From the NCBI GenBank assembly GCA_964516295.1, contig CAZEYT010000115.1, forward strand, positions 1 to 6,737: DNA of 6,737 bases, read 5' to 3'. Source of the DNA: CAZEYT01 sp964516295 (lineage in GTDB: Bacteria > Verrucomicrobiota > Verrucomicrobiia > Chthoniobacterales > Terrimicrobiaceae). Below, piece after piece: positions 6,516 to 6,737 of this stretch. Positions within the stretch are counted from its first letter, which is position 1, and each line of letters starts with the position of its first letter. Below the pieces are notes generated by a model. It did not search any database. It worked only from the letters and a program-made list of their open reading frames with translations, and was not told where the DNA came from. The position numbers and the translations under genes are program-made.

Positions 6516-6737
6516 TCAGCGTGTTTTGACAAATCGCGACCCGGCCACCCGGCGGACGATCTTCTTCATTTCAAGGGCGAGCAACGTAGAAGACACCACG
6601 GGGGTTGGCAACCCGCTTCTCGCCACGATGTCGTCCAGAAGACTTTCGTCATCGCCAACCGCCGCGAAAATAGTCGCCTCGTCGCCGGACAATTCCGGCC
6701 CTCCGGTCGGCTCGAGCACTTGGGGTTCGGGAAAGAG
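6516..6737 (-). CDS. dprA: DNA processing protein DprA, C-terminal winged-helix end (start outside window)
   Basis: The last 73 codons of a gene that enters from the right edge and ends at TGA 6518-6516. The segment from LSGDEATIF to VRRVAGSRFVKTR matches the C-terminal DprA winged-helix domain: a helix after LSGDEA, a DIVARSGLP turn-helix, then TLLALEMKKIVRRVAG, corresponding to the LLELELkGlV-r-pG pattern at the end of this family. DprA binds incoming single-stranded DNA and loads RecA during natural transformation. The Rossmann-fold DNA-binding core lies outside the window, so I cannot tell whether the gene is intact. A GTG at 6719 could be mistaken for a start, but the frame continues upstream and a free-standing 67-residue domain is unlikely. 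The topoisomerase gene follows after eight bases, an arrangement common in bacteria. Confidence 0.85.
   Translation of the reverse strand, partial: LFPEPQVLEPTGGPELSGDEATIFAAVGDDESLLDDIVARSGLPTPVVSSTLLALEMKKIVRRVAGSRFVKTR

Overview
The window is GC-rich bacterial chromosomal DNA. All seven supported genes lie on the minus strand and read from right to left. Nothing suggests a mobile element, phage, CRISPR array or RNA gene. The gene order (dprA, then a type IA topoisomerase, a CPBP protease, thiL and a class V aminotransferase) and the protein style remind me of Verrucomicrobiota, possibly Opitutae. That placement is an impression from family resemblance only, because no marker gene is present.

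In transcription order from the right edge: the C-terminal winged-helix end of DprA (cut by the window edge); eight bases later a topoisomerase III-type enzyme of 826 residues with two zinc-ribbon repeat modules at its C-terminus; a CPBP-family intramembrane protease; and thiamine-monophosphate kinase ThiL. The topoisomerase stop overlaps the protease start as GTGA, and the protease stop overlaps the thiL start as ATGA. These four genes are therefore probably one transcription unit with coupled translation. After a gap of about 130 bases, the only sizeable one in the window, comes a PLP-dependent class V aminotransferase of the alanine/serine-glyoxylate or phosphoserine type. Then come a single-pass membrane-anchored protein of unknown function, with the only strong Shine-Dalgarno sequence here, and the first 98 codons of an unrecognised gene running off the left edge.

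The genes do not form one pathway. They combine DNA uptake and topology (dprA, topB), membrane proteolysis (CPBP), cofactor synthesis (ThiL makes thiamine diphosphate) and amino-acid metabolism (the aminotransferase). This looks like a core housekeeping neighbourhood. I found no convincing sign of a novel multi-gene system. The points most worth a second look are a topB-type enzyme in the usual topA position beside dprA, substitutions in normally conserved ThiL motifs, the general lack of Shine-Dalgarno sequences, and the two uncharacterised genes at the left end.

Long open frames on the plus strand, including one of 756 codons at 1074-3344, are judged to be shadows. They run in exact codon register with the real genes and stay open because those genes avoid TTA, CTA and TCA codons.
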